From Epiperipatus broadwayi (lineage: Eukaryota > Onychophora > Udeonychophora > Euonychophora > Peripatidae), in assembly GCA_028023455.1 (NCBI GenBank), contig JAQFVV010006547.1, forward strand, positions 372,001-436,000: a DNA stretch of 64,000 nucleotides. Reading direction: 5' to 3'. The first letter of the stretch is position 1; each line of letters opens with the position of its first letter. Below are positions 35,094-46,003 of this stretch, piece by piece. A model generated the notes under the pieces. It was not told the origin of the DNA. It saw nothing but the letters and a program-made list of their open reading frames with translations, and ran no database searches. Position numbers and translations under genes: made by a program.

Positions 35094-37419
35094 ATATTCA
35101 TATGTTTTAGATTGTCTTTTTATAGTTTAGTTTATTCCAGTAAACTAAACTTTCAGTAATTTTTTCTTACATATATAAAAAGATCATATGACTCAGAATA
35201 GTTTTTAATACACTATACAATAATCATATAACATACATTTTAATATATATATATTAAGATTAGATAAACGTTGGCATCATGTATTGTTACTATTATTCTT
35301 TTGGCATAGAAGGAATTAACTACATTTGAAAAATGAATAGAATCTATGAGTGATATTTGGGGAATTGTATTTGAGTCATTAGTGTTTGAAGAACATTGTT
35401 TATATATGAACTGGTCTGGCATAGTTCATAATTTTTCTGATTAGTAATAATGTATTTTTTATTAAAAAGTTCAATTTGATGTTGTCTCTTTCTCTCTTTG
35501 TATTTATATATATATATATCTTAAAAATATTATGGTGCAGTGATAATATTTCTACTTGATATGCCTATAATCTGGGTTTGAATTCTGGTTATATAGGATT
35601 TTTTTTAGATAGCCAACCCATAACCACCTAACTGATCATTCATTATTGGACGATAAATATTCAGATTCTTATCCTACAGCGATTGGAAATCTGGTGAGTA
35701 ATACTATCCCCATCATTGCTCATTTTACAAAGATTTTATAAGCAGTAGTGTATTTAACAGCTTTTTTTAATATCCACATACAATGAGAAAGGAAGATCCT
35801 GTAAGAAATGATTAATGTTTTAAGTATTTACTTATCAATAAAATTGTCAGAGATGGTCTTGCATTATAAATATAAATGTGAATATACCTTACATACATAT
35901 GTTTCAATTATATATAATATTCTAAAAAATCATTCTTAATAAGGAAATTTTATAATTTCATTTAAATCAATATACAACATCTTATAAATTATTAATAATA
36001 AACAATAAAGAATAAATATTTCTTTTATATATAGAAATAATGCTGTCTTACAATAATCAGTTGATAAAGAGTTGTTAAGAATCTTCATCATAGAAATTTT
36101 GGTAGTTTGTTGTTTGTTGATAGTTATGTAGTGACTGAGAAAGATGCATTCAAAACTTGATTATTTAGTCTATACAATAAATTATCTATAAGATAAGATT
36201 TGATAAATGCTGAATATATATATATATTAATAATGTAAAAGGCTCGTGAAAATTTGTGATGTTATTCTAAATATTGGTATGCAAGTATAAGTTCACTTGA
36301 GGTTGGGAATTAATGGCAAAATATCATTGATGTTAATCAAAGTAGTTATTACATGCTGCCTAATTAACTTTATCACTTTCGGTTAAATTAATATACTGTA
36401 TATACCAGATTGTAGTCGTATATGAATTAGTAACTTTTTTCTTTCCTTCCCCCTTTCATTTTTTAATTTAATTTTTGAAATCATTAGAATATATATATTG
36501 ACAGTAATTTTAAAATTGTATTTGCATTTATAAAGTAGGTGATGCTTATATTCATATAGTACAGGCTGACCCTTTCAACGAAACAAGCGATTTTTGAAAA
36601 AAAAAAAAAAAAGTATTAGAAAAAGATTTTTTTTTTTTTAATGTTCAACGTAAAAGTAAAAAAAAAAATATGGTGGATATTGAAGTGGTTTAATTAAATG
36701 AAAGAAAGAACTTGAAAAGAAAGAGACAATTAAACTGAATTCCTATTGATTTTTATGTACTTGGTAATTGAAAGATTTTTCTAAATTGTGGAAAAAAGTC
36801 ACCACCATGCTTTAAAACTATGGCCTTTCTTGTTTAAAGCTCTTTGTGGAGGTCTTGGCCCCAAGGAGTGGGGCAATTGGGATTGCCTGATCGTGCGTCC
36901 CACTCTCTTTTTTTATATCATGGATTTCAATCCTCCGAAAGAAAATTTAATTACATTCAAATGCAAGATCCAATCCAGCTCCCTCTGCTATTTCTTTTGC
37001 GAATTTTATTTTCAGATTTTTGTACGAACAGTAACATAATAGTCTAGAGAAGAATAAAGTTTACCCAGGATTCCGACTGAAAGAAAAAAATAAATAAATG
37101 GTTGATGCCAATTTATGTAATTGAGCATTTTAAAATTGTTTTACATTTTCAAAAGTTAAACCAAAAATTATATTAGCTATTTTTATAATAATATAAAATG
37201 ATTCATTTGAAAAAGAGATAATGAGTTCGAGATAATTTTTTTTTTGTTGTTTTGAATACTGTATTATAATAAAATATGGTGGATCTGTAAACTATTAAAA
37301 ATATTATTTATTTGAAGATTTAATGATTACTAAATTGTCTTTATATTTGACTGTATATATAAATAATGTAATAATATTTAAATAGAAATATGTTGTCTAT
37401 ACTGAACTTGATGTAATTT
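35094..37419. other. AT-rich stretch with a SINE trace and one GC-richer patch
   Basis: No gene is supported. A 10-bp perfect hairpin GTTTAGTTTA/TAAACTAAAC lies at about 35127-35152. A tRNA-like SINE trace is at 35531-35595. Long A and T runs occupy 36597-36670. 36800-37045 is less AT-rich and has two overlapping ORFs (36788-37039 and 36844-37047) without recognised motifs; the phrase GGCCCCAAGGAGTGGGGCAA stands out from its surroundings and may be a transposon fragment. Confidence 0.5.
35531..35595 (+). repeat. tRNA-derived SINE trace
   Basis: TATGGTGCAGTGATAA resembles a pol III A box, and 35573-35587 (TGGGTTTGAATTCTG) a B box, at tRNA-like spacing of about 30 bp. The sequence following is T-rich with no clear tail. 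Confidence 0.45.
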
Positions 37420-38010
37420 AGAAGGAATTTGAACTCAGACTTTTAAACTCCCTACAGCTATCCACTCCATCTTGTACAATTAATACACGTGACCACGTAC
37501 ATATGGAAAAGATAAATGATGTTTAATAAACATATTTTGTGCTGAATCAGCACTCATGAGTTGGCCCAGATCATCATTTCCCACATATATATATAATCAG
37601 TGTTCGATTTATATTAAGATAGCAAATTTTCACCCTTTAATGGACAGATTTCAATCCACTCCACTCTCCAACTCTTCAGCCATTCATATCATTGGCATCA
37701 ACAAGGGCTTTGAGCATTTATACCGTCTTTTGATTTTCAATGATATGGAACACTGAAGAGTTGGAGAGTGGAGAAGATTTGAGCCTGTCTATTAAAATAT
37801 GAATATTTTCTATCTTAATATAAGCTGGACACTGATTATATATATACATGGGAAATGTTGATCTGGTCCAATTATTGAGTGTTGGTTCAACGCAAAATAT
37901 GTAATTGGAGATCATTTATCTATATCACATGTATATGGTCATGTGTATTGTTATATAAGATGGAGTGGATAGCTGTAGGGAACTTGACAATCTGAGGCAA
38001 ATCCTTTTGA
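37420..38010. mobile_element. Inverted-repeat (fold-back) element, about 590 bp
   Basis: 37420-37690 and 37745-38010 are inverted copies. The best-conserved ends are CCCTACAGCTATCCACTCC (37451-37469) and GGAGTGGATAGCTGTAGGG (37962-37980), and a further block GGAGAGTGGA lies next to the loop. Just outside, GAATTTGAACTCAGAC and its inverse resemble a tRNA B box read from the opposite strand. The ORFs at 37556-37756 and 37718-37915 are products of the two arms. A related fragment occurs at 45745-45800. Confidence 0.75.
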
Positions 38011-38239
38011 AAATAGTGTAATAAATAAACAATCAAATAGCTTTATTGTGCAGAAGTTTATATAAAGATCTAATGCTAAAATGACAGAATTGTAATTGAT
38101 CTAATGACCTCTTATACTCTACAACTGCAATATACAAGAAAGGGTAACGGAATTTTAAATATTCAAGTGCCATGAGAAAAGCTTAAGATGATGTAATTAA
38201 TGCTACTAGTTAGACATAAAACTACTACCAAAACTATGT

Positions 38240-39200
38240 TTTATTACATTCAAATTTCAGCCTTTCAAGCTAATTGTGCATACGCTTTTGCGAGTGTTAA
38301 TAATAATAAATGAATACTTTCTCTCCAATACAAGATATAGTATTTATGCAGGAATAAAATGAATCCACTTATTCCTATGACTCAAATGCTTATATATGAG
38401 CAAATCTGAAGTACTGGCAAGGAAAGCTTGAGGATGGAACAGTCACTTTAAATTACTATATGCATTGTCTGAATGAATGACGTCGGTGAAATTGCCTAGA
38501 ATTTACTAAACGTCATTCTAACTGAAACTTAATCATATATAAATAAGCATTTATTTTATATAGCGTATGTATACAATTGTATTACAATCAGCCTTTCAAG
38601 CTAATTGTGCATACGCTTTTGCGAGTGTTAATAATAATAAATGAATACTTTCTCTCCAATACAAGATATAGTATTTATGCAGGAATAAAATGAATCCACT
38701 TATTCCTATGACTCAAATGCTTATATATGAGCAAATCTGAAGTACTAGCAAGGAAAGCATGAGGATGGAACAGTCACTTTAAATTACTATATACAATGTC
38801 TGAATGAATGACGTCGGTGAAATTGCCTAGAATTTACTAAACGTCATTCCAACTGAAACTTAATCATATGTAAATAAGCATTTATTTTATATAGCGTATG
38901 TATACAATTGTATTACATTCAAATATCAGCCTTTCAAGCTAATTGTGCATACGCTTTTGTGAGTGTTAATAATAATAAATGAATACTTTCTCTCCAGTAC
39001 AAGATATAGTATTTATGCAGGAATAAAATGAATCCACTTATTCCTACAACTCAAATGCTTATATATGAGCAAATCTGAAGTACTGGCAAGGAAAGCGTGA
39101 GGATGGAACAGTCGCTTTAAATTACTATATACGATGTCTGAATGAATGATGTCAGTGAAATTGCCTAGAATTTACTAAACGTCCTTCCAACTGAAACTTA
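38240..39200. repeat. Tandem array, three direct units of about 331-338 bp
   Basis: Units start at 38258, 38589 and 38927 with CAGCCTTTCAAGCTAATTGT and run through ACTTTCTCTCCAATACAAG, CACTTATTCCTA, GGATGGAACAGTC and AATTGCCTAGAATTTACTAA to ACTGAAACTTAAT. They differ at only a few bases each. A fourth unit follows in the opposite orientation. Confidence 0.92.
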
Positions 39201-39590
39201 ATTGTATACATATGCTATATAAAATAAATGCTTATTTACATATGATTAAGTTTCAGTTGGAATGACGTTTAATAAATTCTAGGCAATTTCACTGACGTCA
39301 TTCATTCAAACATCGTATATAGTAATTTAAAGTGACTGTTCCATCCTCACGCTTTCCCTGCCAGTATTTCAGATTTGCTCATATATAAGCAATTGAGTCA
39401 TAGGAATAAGTGGATTCATTTTATTCCTGCATAAATACTATATCTTGTATTGGAGAGAAAGTATTCATTTATTATTATTAACACTCGCAAAAGTGTATGC
39501 ACAATTAGCTTGAAAGGCTGATATTTGAATGTAATACAATTGTATACATACACTATATAAAATAAATGCTTATTTACATATGTTTTATTG
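39201..39590. repeat. Fourth array unit in inverted orientation
   Basis: Reads as the reverse complement of the preceding units, from ATTAAGTTTCAGT (about 39244) to GAAAGGCTGATATTTGAATG (about 39514-39533). The join with unit three is itself a palindrome (39200-39250). The minus-strand ORF at 39416-39613 is an artefact of this repeat. Confidence 0.9.
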
Positions 39591-39689
39591 TGAAAACATT
39601 TAGTAGTTAACAAACAAAATCTAAATACTATAAGTGATATTGTTACTACAAAAAAAAACTACATATAATTGAATGGTTAGTTAATGTTT

Positions 39690-40085
39690 AAGCATCTGAA
39701 GTGACAGGCTTAGGATCTCTAGAGAACAGTTTTAGAATGAACTGTTGACTTAAAGCATTTTTAGATTTTATGGAGCAATCTAAGTCACGGTTAAATCATT
39801 TGAAAGTGCTGTTCATGGCATCATGATAAGAAATCAATTCCTTCAGTTTTTTGATGTCCAAGTTCTTCTTTACTGGTCTTGATTTTTTTTCTTTATTCAG
39901 TTGCATTAATTTTTTATTAGTTAATTCTTTCATGGGTAATTACAAAAGTTATTCAATCATGTCATCATTGACTTCTTATTCACATCTTTATTCAAGGTCT
40001 TGACAAAATGCTGTTTAGTTGGTGAAGTTAGCACATCTCAAAGTATCATGGTATTCAGCCATGTTAGTGCTGATATGATTCCAGT
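39690..40085 (-). pseudogene. Possible C-terminal remnant of a pogo/Tigger-type transposase
   Basis: On the minus strand: NMAEYHDTLRCANFTN near 40060, then MKELTNKKLMQLNKEKK (about 39932-39882), KKNLDIKKLKELISYHDAMN, and FNRDLDCSIKSKNALSQQF toward 39745. The order 'elTneeLmeLe.ek', '.l..kel.e....', '..d.d...k.....l..' resembles the tail after the DDE domain in Tigger transposases. Stops occur at several points and the catalytic domain itself is not seen. A chance resemblance is possible. Confidence 0.35.
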
Positions 40086-41430
40086 TGAAAACTTATGTAA
40101 ATGTAGTTTTTAAAAAAATTAATTGTCACTAGGAAAAAAAGTGTGTGGTTTCACTGTGCAGACATACAAAAAAATAGACCAAGAAAGGATAGTAAGCTTG
40201 AAGTTGACAATTTTTGTGTTTTTCTGCAAAATTGTTAATCATTGAATTAAAAAAAAAAACTGTATTAAAGATTCATTTTTTTTAATTCATAGTTTTATAT
40301 TGTTTTTATGAAAATATTTATATTTGAAAAAACAATGTTTAATAATATCTTACTTAACTGTACTTTGAGATCCTAAAGAATTGATATTTATCAACAGTGT
40401 AAGGTTAGGCAAATTATACAATATTATATTACCTAAAACGTAATTGCTCAGTTAACTTAGAAAAGAATTAAAAAGAAAATATGTATCTAATGTATTTTGT
40501 GTTTGCATAGTGTGATTGATATTTAAGATTATTTTGACTGAATGTACTATGCATATCTAAATAAACAGCACTTTATTTGCATATATGCTAGCTATAGTCT
40601 TTTGTTATGGTATAACATGCCATATTTTGCTAAGCACAAAAGACATTTTCTTAAAACAATCTAGCAATTTTTTTAATATTATAATACATGGTAATGATAG
40701 AAATATAGGTTATTTAAATAAAAATTAATAACATGGAACTTTTTCAATTTATTTGTATTGCATTTTCATCTTACAAAGTTTATTATTACATGTATAATGC
40801 ACAAATCATCTCTCTCTTTTTTTTAATGATAATAGCAGTTTTGATTTGACTGAAATTAGCCTTCACAAATGTTTTAATTTAAAATTTCTCAACTGAATAT
40901 TTTAGCTAATATATTTATAGTACACCATTTAAAATTAATTATTAATAATATATTTTTTATTTTTATGCTGAATGAAATTTGTATTTTGTTCATCAGTATT
41001 ATAATTTTTCAAGTTTGTGATAGTGTCACCATGTTCTTGGACATGTTTGAAATAAATTATGAGATTATGATTTATAATCTAGCAAGAAAGTATTATTTTT
41101 AACATAGATTTAATAACTTTTGATTATATAAATTTGATTACTAATTTCTCAATTAATGAAATCATTTCCTTCTCTGACCCTCTTTTTGATTACTGAAAAT
41201 ACTTTAGATTTACAATGATAGCAGTTGCAATTTGACTGATAAGTTTTAATTCAAAATTAGTTGACTGAATATTTTAGTTAATATAATACACAGTTTGAAA
41301 TTAATCATTATAATTATAATATATAACCAATATTTATTTTTAGTTTTACACTGAATGAAATTTTTTTTTTTTTTTTGGCATTGCATTTTTTTACATATGG
41401 AATAATATGACTTTTGGTTTATATTGTACT
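40086..41430. other. AT-rich, no gene recognised
   Basis: No coding, RNA or repeat structure was recognised. 40850-40960 and 41215-41350 look like diverged copies of one another (GCAGTTTTGATTTGACTGA against GCAGTTGCAATTTGACTGA, followed by AACTGAATATTTTAG against GACTGAATATTTTAG), a short direct repeat about 370 bp apart. Confidence 0.55.
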
Positions 41431-43660
41431 GGTCGAAAGACCCATCCACAATAACAACCTAAACTCAAAGTCGGATTCAAACTCAGCCAAACCAAACTGC
41501 AATCAAACCCAACTCATGAGCTCAGATCAAATCAATGGATGACATAAGTCAACAGTACATGACTATGCACCAAGAAACTAGCTCAACAGATGATGATGAT
41601 TTGAGATCCCTGATCTGACTTTACAAACATATAATAAAATAACTAAGGATATTTCTAAGTCAATTCATATATGTATATGTTCGGGTTGCCAATACAGACA
41701 GCGAGCATTAATATTAAAATAACTATTGAATAAGAAAGAAAGTTAAAAACCAAATGTGTTAATAAAATGTTTAATAATAATAATAATTTTGTTCAACTTT
41801 TAGATTATGATTATATAGGTTACCTCTAGTCTTTAAATGGAATTTATGATTACAATAAGAATGGCAGTCCTTATTATATGCCAATAACTATTACACAATA
41901 TTCTAGGAGGATTATATATGTCTTTACCCCAACAAGAAAATAAAGGTAGATAAAGGTATTTGGCTGTGACTGAAATTATTATTCTAATTGTAAAGGAAAG
42001 AATGTGAGATTTATTTTCACATTCGTAAATCAATTCACAAAGAGCAACTTACGTATTTAGGGCATAACTTTACTATTCAACAGGAAACTTATTTAAATAG
42101 AAATGAATAAGAATTTGTTCGACTTTAATGAAATCAATTCCTCACGATTTACAAGCATGAGAGTGGGGCTTTATTTGAGCTGAAAAGTAAACGGTACTGG
42201 TGACTTATGAGCTACAAAAACGAATATGAGAAATAATGGCTTGACAGTGATTTAAAAAGGAGGGCGGCTTGTGGTTTACAAGTCTTTCTGCCCTATCAAG
42301 GAGACGTGGAACTCTGGGAAAGCCAGGCCAGGTCATAGCCTCGAACCTTCGGTGTTCCAATATAATAAAAAATGAGCAAGTGAGGAAGTGCTTTCTTCCT
42401 ATGGAATTAAAGTAATAATAATATCACCAATGACAAGCCTATGAAGCAGGAGATGGCTCATGCCAGTAACATTCAGAAAAATGATGACTTGGTAATCATC
42501 ATGGTTAATGAATAAAACCCATTTATATAAAGAATGTTCTGTGTGATGATCTGATCGAGTTAAATTAAAGTCAAACAAGCTTTAATATAAAATTATTTAG
42601 CGCAATTATAAAATTATATTAATTATGCCCTCCCTGAATTTAATAGAAAGTATAAAATTTGAATTAGAATATATTGACATTAATTCCTTTATCGACCCTT
42701 TTGCAAAAACATTTTAAGATTATGAATAAATAAATATCTGTAAACTAGATAAAAGAGCTGGGGACATAGGTTAGAAACTGAGCTAATAATTTATTATTAG
42801 CCATTAATAAAAATAGCAAAAATTGTATAAATCCTTCAACTCGACAATTAATAGAACCATCTTAAATTAGTTCCAATGGGCAAAAATTACTATCAAACTT
42901 AATATTAGATTATTTCCATGAGGTATGTGTAACAAAAGAAATTATTGTCGAGTTGAAGTATTACTGACATATAATCAAAAATACATGACATTAGTAATTA
43001 CTCAATAAATATATATAATACAGTTAGTGAAATGAACCGCCATCATGAGAAAGAGAAATTTAACAAAGTATTAATTTTAAAGACTAGAGATAGAAAAACG
43101 AGAGTTACTTATACAGATTAAAAGCATTATAAAGAGATGAGTTTTTACAGTAACTAATTTAAAAGGTGATGTAAAATAAAGTTCTGAAACTGGCCAGAAA
43201 GTTGCGGTCGTTTCAAGAAAGATATTACCATTCCTTCATGGTTGGTTCCTTAGATTACACACGGCAGAGTCCAGTTGGGTGAAACGTAGGCGTGCATTTT
43301 ATAAATAATTTGGATGACATGTTGATTGATTATTTCATATTTTGGGCAGCACGATTGGTCCAGAAAAGATTTAGTTTAGCAGCCACATTGAAGATCTTCT
43401 GGGGACTTATGGCCCAGCAGTCAGACTCACAAAGTTTAGCCCCTCACCATGATGGAGGCACTATTCGAATTCATAATTTAAAGACGTACAGATTCTAGTA
43501 GCACTTCTCTAAAACAAATATGGCTTCTCCTCCAAACTTTTCTGGGCTATTTATATTGTCCTCTGGTTTCCCGCCTATTCCAAATTTAGATGCCTTCAGG
43601 CTAGAGCTTCTTGCATTATCAAAGTTATAAATTTTTACTAATTGATTTTAGATACATTCC
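41431..43660. other. Less AT-rich island, probably transposon-derived
   Basis: Base composition is visibly more balanced than on either side, for example 41440-41700, 42160-42360 and 43200-43600. No reverse transcriptase or transposase motif was found. The only sizeable ORF (43292-43498, +) has no recognised domain. Such a composition step in an intergenic or intronic stretch suggests a younger insertion or a solo LTR. Borders are approximate. Confidence 0.35.
42834..42958. mobile_element. 125-bp MITE-like element with perfect 15-bp TIRs
   Basis: CTTCAACTCGACAAT at 42834-42848 is repeated inverted without mismatch at 42944-42958. No clear target-site duplication is visible, and nothing codes between. 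Size and structure fit a miniature inverted-repeat element, or the small remnant of one. Confidence 0.5.
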
Positions 43661-45744
43661 TTTGATAAGGCTTTCAAACTCATTAACTTTGAATTCATTT
43701 TCTAATCAGAAAATGAATTTATAAATAAAAAAATGATTTTAATTAGGAACAGTCCTTACATTTTAAATTATTATCTTTTTGCTAATTAATAAAACTTTCC
43801 CTATTGTCTTTGGAAAAGGACAATCTGAAAGCTTATCGAAAGAATGTAGCTTTTAATCACTAAAATTTGAACAAACTGTTTAAAAATAAAATAAAACATT
43901 CCCAATGCAATGAAACTTTATAATGAATATAAGTATTTAAATATTTATAAATATATATGCACAATCCATGCAGTTATAATATATATAAATTCATGAATAA
44001 TTTTATTATGAATTTATTAATGAATTGATTAGTTTAAACGTCAAACTAGTTAGTTTTAACACACATGTATATGATACTATTTTTTTAAGGAAAATAGCAT
44101 GTATTGAGCGTATAAAGCCCCATTGCATTTGGAAATTCATGGTTAGTACTAGGGTTTGAAGTGGGCTGCAGGTGAGATATTATGAAGCTAGGATCGAACT
44201 TAGATCCGACTGCTTCAGTATATGTTTAAAACAAATTATGATATTATGGTTTAAAATTAATCAAATACTGTACAGTAAATGGATATTTTTGATATTTGGT
44301 ACTCGGAACATGTAAAGTTGATTACCAATAGCATAATGCATGAAATAATTTTTTTCTCAAAATAATTTGCAATTATGGTGACTAAATTTTACAATTAGTA
44401 TGATCGGAATTATTGCCCATTGTTAATAAGAATTTTAATCTTTAAAATAAGTGAATATACAGTTTTTAAGCTAATGCACTATCATTTTAAATATAATATT
44501 AATATATTTGGTTGTTGTACATCATCAGACTAGATTTTTGATTATTTAATGTACTGAATGAGATACTTTTTTAAAAAAAAAATTTGTAATCATTAAAATT
44601 TATTTTGTATAATCCAGTAAAAAAAAAAATGTATTGACTATTTAGCAAGGACACTGGATGAAAATTAAATCAAGTACCATATTTTAACTTTATTTTAATT
44701 TTATAATCAAACTACTGTTTACTATAATATTGTATACTAAATTGTATATGATGAATATACTCTGTATTGTACATTTTTAGTATGAATATCACCATTTTTC
44801 TTTCAGATGACATAATTATTGTCCTATGATGTCATCAATCTTACAAAATGGTAGTTTAAAAAAAGAAAAGAAATTTTTTGATGATTGTTACCGTTTTAAG
44901 TGGGATATAAAAGTGCTATATACTATTAAAATAGTTGAGCCTATAAGGGGAAATCCATTATTAAATAATTTAAATATTTTTGTTTTACAAACTTGTGTGT
45001 ATATATATTTTTTTATTTATGATCACTTGGTATATATATGTTTATAAATCACAATTTAAGTATTTTTATATTTGTTTTTAGATTATTGAAATAATTAATG
45101 TCTATGTGATATTTATTAATATAAGTATTATTTTTACTTTAAATTATTACAATGAATTTATTTTAGTTTAAGTTCTAAAAATTTTATCATCTTTATTGTC
45201 GAACATATATATTCAGCTGCACCATTTGCTGCACATGTAATTACCATCAATCAGTAACGAAATTTGGTATATATGTGGATTTTATGTAATCCTCTTTGAA
45301 ATTATTTAGGTGATGCCTAAGTGATAAGAGTTATTATAAACTGATTTTATAATATAGTTAAAGATTATTCCTAAAATCTCATTTTTTATTTAACAGTATA
45401 TATGATTGTGTTAGTCTGTAGCATTTATTTATGTGTAAGAAGCCAGCATTGTACTTTACATTTATGTACAAATAATTATTCTATTTGTTTCATTGTTGGC
45501 ATTTGTTTGATGATTATTGCCAAATTTATATTATAGTGTTTTTAAATTCAGTTACAAATAGCTTCCTAAAGTAAAATATTCTAATTATAAGCTGCTTCTG
45601 ACTAGTATTATCATAAGATACTTTAATTAGTATTCACATTATTGTTTCTATGATCAGTGCATTCATTCAATCTATTATACCTCCATTTGATCACACATTT
45701 TTGAAACTTATTAATAAAGAAATCTAAAAAAGAGAAATGATATA

Positions 45745-45800
45745 CAAGATGAATATTTCATGCTGAATCAGCTCTCATCTGTTGGCCCAATTCTTAATCT
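45745..45800 (+). repeat. Fragment related to the 37.4-kb fold-back element
   Basis: ATTTCATGCTGAATCAGC, then CTCATCTGTTGGCCCAA, matches 37528-37568 (ATTTTGTGCTGAATCAGC, CTCATGAGTTGGCCCAG) with a few differences, showing that this repeat family is dispersed. Confidence 0.6.
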
Positions 45801-45891
45801 TAAATATGCTTTCATTATTTGTTCAAAATTTATCATTATCAAATTATTACAATTGACTTTCTGCACTCACAATTTTGAGATCAATTTTTTC

Positions 45892-46003
45892 AAATACATT
45901 AATGATTATTAATAATAATCATTTATTAAACTAGGGATTATTAGTTCTAGCTTGCTATAATCTTGAATTTAATTAATGATTATTAATAATCATTAATGTA
46001 TTT
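45892..46003. repeat. Short inverted repeat with 24-bp arms
   Basis: 45892-45915 (AAATACATTAATGATTATTA...) recurs inverted at 45980-46003. Each arm also contains the self-complementary TGATTATTAATAATCA or a near copy. It is MITE-like, with no clear target duplication. Confidence 0.5.

Noticed and set aside
36788-37047. Two overlapping plus-strand ORFs in a GC-richer patch
   Set aside because: No recognised domain, no splice or promoter context, and the frames compete; left as an unexplained patch.
38258-39590. CRISPR array
   Set aside because: Repeats are whole 331-338-bp units without spacers, and the genome is eukaryotic.
44826-45047. ORF after a CTTTCAG acceptor-like site, considered as an upstream MSH3 exon
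   Set aside because: The translated residues do not resemble the MutS N-terminal domain.
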